A stretch of 64,000 nt of DNA. It comes from Molossus alvarezi. Taxonomy: Eukaryota > Chordata > Mammalia > Chiroptera > Molossidae. The stretch covers positions 11,740,501-11,804,500 of the forward strand of contig CM073886.1 of assembly GCA_037176705.1 (NCBI GenBank), read 5' to 3'. The translations under genes were made by a program, and so were the position numbers. Under the pieces are notes generated by a model that saw nothing but the letters and a program-made list of their open reading frames with translations, searched no databases and was not told the origin of the DNA. Every line of letters starts with the position of its first letter. Position 1 is the first letter of the stretch. Positions 58,680 through 64,000 of the stretch are shown here, piece by piece.

Positions 58680-59178
58680 CAGTCCCTCAGTATCTGTGTG
58701 GGATTGATTCCAGGACCCTCTACGGAGAGCAAATTCCCTGGGCGCTCAAGTCCTATATGTAAACTGTGTAGCCCTGGCTGGTTTGGCCCCGCAGTTAGAG
58801 CATCAGCCCGTGGACCAATGAGTCACAGGTTCGATAATGGCCAAGGGCACGTACCTCAGTTGCGGTTTGTCCCCAGCCCTGGTCGGGGCTGTGTGGGAGG
58901 CAACCAGTTGATGTGTCTCTCACATCGATGTTTCTCTATCTCCCTTTCTCTCCTTCCCTCCCTCTCTATCTGAAGATAAATGAAAAAATCTCCCTAGGTG
59001 AGGATCAAAAGTGAATGAATGAGTAAAATAAAAAATAAAAATAAGTAAACAGAACGGCGTGGACCAGTGCAGTCAGCCCTGTGCATAGTGCACTCCCAGC
59101 CCTGGATGAAAACATGCTCTCCCTCTGCAGTGGGCTGAATCCGCGGACGCAAAATCCAGGGATATGTGAGGCCAACTG
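58680..59178. mobile_element. Second Tigger-type (MER8-like) element nested in the first
   Basis: Begins cagtccctcagtatctgtg after TA (58678-58679) and ends ggatatgtgaggccaactg before TA (59179-59180), a clean TA target duplication. The internal phrase gggattgattccaggaccc is typical of MER8/Tigger relatives. It is split by the VES SINE at about 58771-59010. Confidence 0.8.
58771..59010 (+). mobile_element. VES SINE nested inside the two Tigger elements
   Basis: Starts gccctggctggtttggcccc, with tRNA-like boxes (cagttagagcatcagcccg, caggttcgataatggcc). It has the ccagccctggtcggggctgt middle and the ctccctaggtgaggatcaaa tail. It is the youngest of three layers. Confidence 0.92.
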
Positions 59179-59348
59179 TATAGTCACTGAAAAAAATCCA
59201 CGTATAAGTGAACCCACGCAGGTCAAACCCATGTTGTTCAAGGGTCAACTACACTCGCCTTGAATACAGTTCAAGGTACACACAGGAGACTTTCCTCCCT
59301 CTATAAATAAGTATAAATCAGTGACGAAATCAGAGTTAAGTGAACGAC

Positions 59349-59755
59349 ACCGCCTGTGGTCAGAGGCAGGACCTCCCTGAGAGCTGGCCAGGGCCCCCAC
59401 AGGGCACACAGACACTGCCTGTGGTCAGAGGCAGGACCTCCCTGAGAGCTGGCCAGGGCCCCCACAGGGCACACAGATATCGCCTGTGGTCAGAGGCAGG
59501 ACCTCCCTGAGACCTGCCCCCACAGGGCACACGGACACCGCCTGTGGTCAGAGGCAGGACCTCCCTGAGACCTGGTCAGGGCCCCCACAGGGCACACGGA
59601 CACCACCTGTGGTCAGAGGCAGGACCTCCCTGAGACCTGGTCAGGGCCCCACAGGGCACACGGACACCGCCTGTGGTCAGAGGCAGGACCTCCCTGAGAC
59701 CTGGTCAGGGCCCCACAGGGCACACGGACACCGTCTGTGGTCAGAGGCAGCCTGT
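59349..59755. repeat. 65-bp minisatellite (about 6.3 copies)
   Basis: The phrase cctgtggtcagaggcagg recurs at 59353, 59418, 59483, 59541, 59606, 59670 and (as tctgtgg) 59734. Spacings are 65, 65, 58, 65, 64 and 64. One copy lacks 7 bp (ggtcagg-type loss) and others lack a single C. It lies in the intron between the exons at 58369 and 60563. Confidence 0.95.
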
Positions 59756-60562
59756 GGCCTGTCTTTGGATGGCCTGAAAGCTAAGAATGGTTTTTATGTT
59801 TTTAAAGGGTTAAAACAAACACACAAAAAAGTGAAAAGCGCAAAGTACTTCCTATCTGGCCCTTTACTGACAAAGGTGGCCCACCCCTGGCTAGAGAGCA
59901 CTGTGCGCCTTGTGTTCTGAGGCCACAGCACTCCAAACCCGCCGTGTGGTCTGCCCACGCTCCCCGCGCGCGCTGTTTAAGGCCACGGGGCCCTCGCCCT
60001 CGGCAGGCCGGGCACGTGCTCAGCCCAGGGAGCAGGCTCCGCATCCGTGGGCCCGTGCGTGTTGCAAGTACAGGCTCAACCGGGCGCAGCTTTCTGAAGA
60101 CCAGTTTTGCCTGAGGACTAGAGGAAAGCCTTTATTTTAATAATGAAACCTGACAGTTCCAATGACTGATGCTGCATGTTAAGGGGACAGAACGCTGCAT
60201 TAGAACAATGTTAACAGAGAAAAGAAGTCCCAAGGGCGCTGCTTTGGACCCTTCCCTTCCCCCTCACCCCCAGCCCCACCTCAGGCCATCTGGGAACCAG
60301 TTCGCCGCTGTCTGGGAAACCTTTGAGGAGGCTGGAGCTCTACACAGGTTGGACCAAACTGAACAAGCAAAAAGACACTTGCCTGAGAGAAATCAAGTCA
60401 ATTTTGCATTTTGGCTGGAGTGGCCGTGAGGGAGGGTTCAGTCTAAAGGAACAGTTTTAAATGGTCCAGAGTAACATAGGAAAAGCAAAGAAAAACCTCA
60501 GGTCCTCAAGGCTGCATGCTATTGGTTTCTTGTTTTTGTTTTCAAGTCCTCTTGGTAAGTAC
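59756..60562. other. KATNIP intron stretch next to window exon 2
   Basis: Unique-looking sequence between the 65-bp minisatellite and the exon. No supported feature. Confidence 0.5.
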
Positions 60563-60669
60563 CTGCTCCCCAAGAGGCCGATTCTGTCAATGGCTTCACT
60601 GACGGCTCTGGCTCCCCCTGCTGCCCTGGATGGCTCCTGTGTGCTGGTCACCTCGGTGATAGGAAGCTG
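60563..60669 (-). CDS. KATNIP: KATNIP exon 2 of the window
   Basis: 107 nt, entering in phase 0 and leaving in phase 2. The acceptor is catcctcag and the donor is gtactt at 60562. It encodes QLPITEVTSTQEPSRAAGG followed by ARAVSEAIDRIGLLGSR, an Ala/Ser/Glu-rich, probably helical, otherwise featureless segment. Because the intron ends cctcag|cag, a NAGNAG choice could drop the first Gln. No known domain is visible. It is called from frame continuity with its neighbours, an open frame and good splice sites, so confidence is lower than for the domain-bearing exons. Confidence 0.75.
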
Positions 60670-61038
60670 CTGAGGATGGAAAAGCTTATTAAACAGATGT
60701 CCAGGGTGACACTCCGGGCCCAAGACACCTCAGAGCCATGGTCAAAGGGACATACTTCACAGGCCATCGCTCCTGTTGCAGGAAGCAGGGCCCGGGAATG
60801 AGTGACAGCATCTGCCTGGGGCTTATGGATCTAGAATCCCCTCACATGAGCTTTGCGAAAAGACAGGGATGTCAGTTTCTTACGATCTGGGAGGTCTCAG
60901 GAAACGATCTGCTTCAACAAGCTACTGAAAAATGTCTCTCTTGTGTGCACTTGTGCACGCTCTCTGTCTCTCTGGCCCATTGTCTTCCCCTCTTCTTCCC
61001 TCAAGGTGAGCTCCAAGGGCCCTTAAAAATAAAAAAAT

Positions 61039-61250
61039 AGCCTGGCGTGGCTCAATGGACTGAGTGTCACCCCATGGCATGAGAGGTCCCGGTTCGATTC
61101 CCAGTGAGGGCACATGGCCGGGTTAGGGGCTCGATCCCCAGCAGGGGGGTGTGCTGCACGAGGCAGCCGATCGATGTTTCTCACATGGCTGTTTCCATCT
61201 CTCTCCCCCTTCCTCTCTCTCTAAAAAAAGTCAATAAAAAATAAATTAAA
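61039..61250 (+). mobile_element. tRNA-derived SINE of VES type (first of two head-to-tail)
   Basis: Starts agcctggcgtggctcaatgg, with B box ggtcccggttcgattccca and the tail tctctctctaaaaaaagtc. It is more diverged from the typical VES, probably an older subfamily. Confidence 0.85.
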
Positions 61251-61261
61251 ATAAAAAATTA

Positions 61262-61440
61262 GGTCCTGGCCAGTTATCTAAGTTGGTTAGAGCATCGTCT
61301 CGATATGCCAGGTGGTGAGTTCAATTCCCAGTCGGAGTACATACAAGAATGAACCAGTGAATGCATAAATAAGTGGAATGACAAATCAGTGTCTCTCTCT
61401 CTCTCTCTCAAATCAATAAATTAAAAATAAAATAAAACAA
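61262..61440 (+). mobile_element. tRNA-derived SINE of VES type (second of two head-to-tail)
   Basis: Starts ggtcctggccagttatctaag, with B box gagttcaattcccagtcgg and a tctctctctctctctc run followed by an A-rich tail. It was inserted at the A-rich end of the preceding SINE. Confidence 0.85.
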
Positions 61441-61794
61441 ATTTCATCAATACCTTTCCCCACCTCACCTCAACCCCTATTGTATCCGCTACAGAGCAAT
61501 GAGGTTCCACAGAGGATCCCAGAAACATCATTAGGCCCTCGCACCTTTCTCCCTTCCTTTTCACATAGCGTTTAAACTGGTGTGTGCTCTGGTCTCTAAC
61601 TGCAGATGACCTTGGTCATTGGAAGCTCTGTGGGTCAGGGCTCGGGTCACCCAGAAATCCTGGGCCACGGTGGGAGTGTTGCAGACCTGCCGCAGACAGC
61701 AGCCAGCTGAGGTGCCCAGAGCAAACAGAACGGCTCGGAGGAACACGAGACCCCAGTGCGCCCACCTTCCCATCCCAGGCAGGTGCTCTCCTCT

Positions 61795-62140
61795 CCCACC
61801 CCTCGTCCTTCCCACCATGAGCCAGGCTTCCTCCTGCTCCGGGGCCCGGACATCTCCTTCTCAGCTCAAAGCTTTCCCGTTCCTTCTACTTGAAAGGCTG
61901 TCTCTTGTTGCTGGCTGGCTCCCCAACAGCCAGGGCTCAGCTCAAATGGGACGTCCTCCAGGGGGCCTCCTTGGACCTCCCTGCCGGAGGTAGCCACTGT
62001 CGCATACCCAGTCAGCTTTTAGGGTCATCTCTCTCTGAAGTCACCTGTTTGCTTATGGCTTTATTTGCTTGTTGTCTGCAAGCTTCACAAGGCCAGGGGC
62101 TAATCTGATCTGTATTCTGAGCACATAGCACGGATGGTAC
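61795..62140 (+). repeat. L2 LINE 3' fragment
   Basis: Has cagggctcagctcaaatggg, cctccttggacctccctgcc, ttgcttgttgtctgcaagctt and gagcacatagcacggatgg. Confidence 0.8.
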
Positions 62141-63543
62141 ACGACCTAACCAAGACACTCCTGGGCATTTTATTAATTCACATCTGTATTTGCTAAGATG
62201 GACCTAATTGGCCTAGGTAGATATACTTATAATTTATTTATTTATTCAGAACACTAAGATCCATTTTGGTGTTGTCTTGTCAGGAAATAGAAATGTAACA
62301 AGAAACTGGAGCCAGCAGGCCTGGCTGGGTTCTGGCTTCCACTCGTAGCCTTTGTAAGCCCCTGCAGCCAGTCTTACATCTGTGAAGTGGGCAGAACGAC
62401 TCCGCGCTCAGGCAGCACAGGGGCCTGCTGGGGTCACGTGAGGAAAGCTCTGGGGACTGTCAGGCGCTGTGGGCAGGAGTGTGCTGTTCCGCGCAGGCCT
62501 TCCCTGACCTCAGGGCCCTCCTGCTCCTTCAGCAGACTGGCCCACGGTTTTGCTGGCGGTCCCTCCATGCCCTGCAATGATGCAGTCACAGGATCGGAGG
62601 TCAGAACAAAGCCAGGCGAGGGCGAAGGGGTGCCGGGCTGTCTCCCAGACACAAACGCCAGGACACAGGACTGAGCTCCAGGAAAACGGACAACAGGTGC
62701 TGCCCAATGAACATCCCAAAGAATGGGCTGCAGTGGAGACTGGAGAGCAACTGGTGGTGTGGACAGGGTCCCAGGCTCCCAGGCAGGCGGACCTGTCCCC
62801 TTCCAAAGACATGATCGGAGAAAGCCACCCTGCTTGTCTGGGTGCCATCAGGCACCTCTACAAAAAGGGGTGATGAAACCAGCGCTGCCTGTGTCGGGGT
62901 TACGGTGAGCATCAAGTGGGACAAGCTAAGATCACAGGTTTCAGCAGCTGAGTCAGGGAACGTGCTTCTGAGAAAGGATGTGTACACTAAGGTATATCCA
63001 AGGCCTCCGGCTCCCAAGGGGCCCAGCCACCCACCATTTCTCCTGCTTACTGCTCCACGCCCAAGGCAGCAGGCACAAACTCAAGCCCCGGCAGGGCTAG
63101 GGAGGGTGCAAGCAGGTGAAGCAGGCCAGGCCGGACTGCAGGAGTGCTGAGGACCTGCAGGCTGGCAGCTCGTGCTCTGGGGAATGACATCTTTCCAGAG
63201 AAGCCAGAGCTTGTTGTTTACTCCACTCTTTCTCCTGCCCACAGTTTGCGGCCCCAGTCTAAGGTACCAGGGTTTGCAGGGAAATCAGCGAGGATTACAG
63301 GCGTATTAGCATCCAATCTAGGCTTTCTGCAGTAAACAGAAAATGAGAAAAAGGTGGAGGAACTGGAACCTGGCGGGTCGGTAAGGGACTGTGCAGTAAG
63401 CAATGACTGTGCAGGTCAGTGTGAGGTCAGGGATGCCGACAACATCCTCTCTCCTCACTATGTGCTCTATGCAAGTACCGCTCAGACACCGCCTGGTCCC
63501 TGAGAAGAAGGGTCTTCGCAGCCCCTCCCCCCAGAGGACGCAC
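62141..63543. other. KATNIP intron stretch next to window exon 1
   Basis: A short (ATTT)n run lies near 62233. Otherwise GC-rich sequence with chance frames and no recognisable repeat or gene. Confidence 0.5.
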
Positions 63544-63722
63544 CTGCACCTGCAGCGGGCTGCTGGGGGGCTCGGCCTTCCTGCTCAGAAGCGCCCTCTG
63601 CAGGGCCTCGTTCTCCACCTGGATGGCTCTGAGCACAGCCCATGCGTCTTCCCGTGGGTCCTCAGCCTGGAGCACAGGTTTTCGCGATGCTGACAGGGGT
63701 CTCTCTCGTCGGCTTCCAGGTC
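63544..63722 (-). CDS. KATNIP: KATNIP exon 1 of the window (N-terminal, coiled-coil-prone)
   Basis: 179 nt. The acceptor is ctgccctcag at 63723-63732 and the donor is gtgcgt starting at 63543. It enters with two bases of a split codon and leaves in phase 0. It encodes about 59 residues: a basic start (PGSRRERPLSASRKP), then a helical stretch AWAVLRAIQVENEALQRALL with heptad-like leucines, then a Ser/Pro-rich end (SPLQVQ). The helix suits the N-terminal coiled-coil part of KATNIP, but no catalytic or binding residues are visible. A second GT six bases upstream (63549) would remove two residues in frame, so the exact 3' edge is slightly uncertain. The next exon downstream begins in the same phase 2.9 kb away. 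Confidence 0.8.
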
Positions 63723-64000
63723 CTGAGGGCAGAAAACAGGAGGTCTCCCTTTAGAACGCACTCTGCATTCTCAGAGTGCAGCTTGAAAACCATTACACTG
63801 AAGATGAGGAACAATCTATAGAACAAGGTCGACGTCATGAAACACAAAGAAGCCTGGACAGCGGTTCCAGATTAAAGGAGACTGGCAGACATGGCAACTG
63901 AACGCTGGACTGAGGGGGAAGCTGGCTGTGAAGAGCACATTGTAGCAAGGGGGGAACCCAGACAGTCTGTAGCTTAGACAACAGTACTGTAACGCTAAAT

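Larger units (their letters stand above)
58580..59251. mobile_element. MER2/Tigger-type DNA transposon, interrupted
   Basis: The outer element starts cagttcacccttgagcaac after a TA at 58578. It continues ggggttaggggtgccaac and cataacttttgactcccc-like sequence to about 58679. It resumes at 59181 and ends gttgttcaagggtcaact next to a TA. These are the inverted ends of MER2/Tigger1-type (TcMar-Tigger, pogo-like) elements. The middle is replaced by a second transposon (next entry), which itself carries a VES SINE. Confidence 0.85.
339..63722 (-). other. KATNIP: KATNIP gene, partial (13 internal exons; both ends outside the window)
   Basis: The gene covers essentially the whole window on the minus strand. 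Thirteen exons were delimited by AG acceptors, GT donors and reading frame. The exit phases are 0,2,0,0,0,1,1,0,1,2,0,2,1 and each matches the next entry phase, which is strong evidence for one intact transcript. The protein shows three copies of a module with a W-G-(D/S)-x2-(Y/W)-x-GL core, two of them followed by HMWL/HVWL-PF-PG and WNYNKS motifs. This is the DUF4457/KATNIP family, and the order and wording of segments agree with vertebrate KATNIP (KIAA0556). Known role: a microtubule-associated protein at basal bodies and along cilia that binds katanin subunits; loss causes Joubert syndrome. There is no premature stop in any exon, so the gene looks functional. The N-terminal exons and first residues lie beyond 64000, and the C-terminal exons lie below position 1. 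Confidence 0.95.

Noticed and set aside
59349..59755. Possible satellite-borne regulatory array
   Set aside because: Only copy structure is visible. No known binding-site pattern can be supported from sequence alone.

Overview
This is vertebrate nuclear DNA, almost certainly from a vesper bat (Vespertilionidae or a close relative). The evidence is about twenty tRNA-derived SINEs of the VES type (starting CCCTGGCC.GTTTGGCTCAG), a SPIN hAT element, a HAL1-like 'half-L1', and a background of old mammalian repeats (MIR, L2, L1M, Tigger). There are no prokaryotic genes, RNA operons or CRISPR arrays.

One gene accounts for all coding sequence found: KATNIP (formerly KIAA0556, katanin-interacting protein), on the minus strand. 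Thirteen consecutive internal exons run from 63722 down to 339. Every exon has AG/GT borders and is open throughout. The reading phases of all twelve splice junctions chain without a break, giving 3,528 nt or about 1,176 codons. The start codon lies beyond 64000. The stop codon and the last domain lie below position 1. The human protein is about 1,618 residues, so the window carries roughly its middle three quarters. KATNIP is a basal-body and ciliary microtubule protein that partners katanin and is mutated in Joubert syndrome.

Layout in transcript order (high to low coordinates): a short N-terminal part with coiled-coil tendency (63722-58369); a first DUF4457/KATNIP-type module split over a large intron (54318-54103, 42573-42436, start of 25883); a 1.2-kb exon encoding a low-complexity linker with an in-frame 84-bp minisatellite (25883-24677); a second module wholly inside one exon (18623-17898); an acidic linker (16918-14708); a third module cut into four exons (9262-9085, 4623-4458, 1792-1635, 403-339). 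The protein is thus built of repeated domains, each with a W-G-D/S..Y/W.GL.G.E core, an HMWL.PF.PG motif and a WNYNKS motif.

The rest is intron. The two largest introns (25884-42435 and 42574-54102) hold most of the repeat load: a 1.1-kb TG-rich satellite-like tract, a HAL1-like element, opposing L1 fragments, nested VES SINEs and a second, unrelated 84-bp minisatellite. Smaller introns hold a 65-bp minisatellite, a three-layer nested transposon and the SPIN copy. I saw no promoter, CpG-island start, RNA gene or host gene nested within the introns. I found no undescribed biological system. The most interesting features are the coding minisatellite and the transposon stratigraphy.
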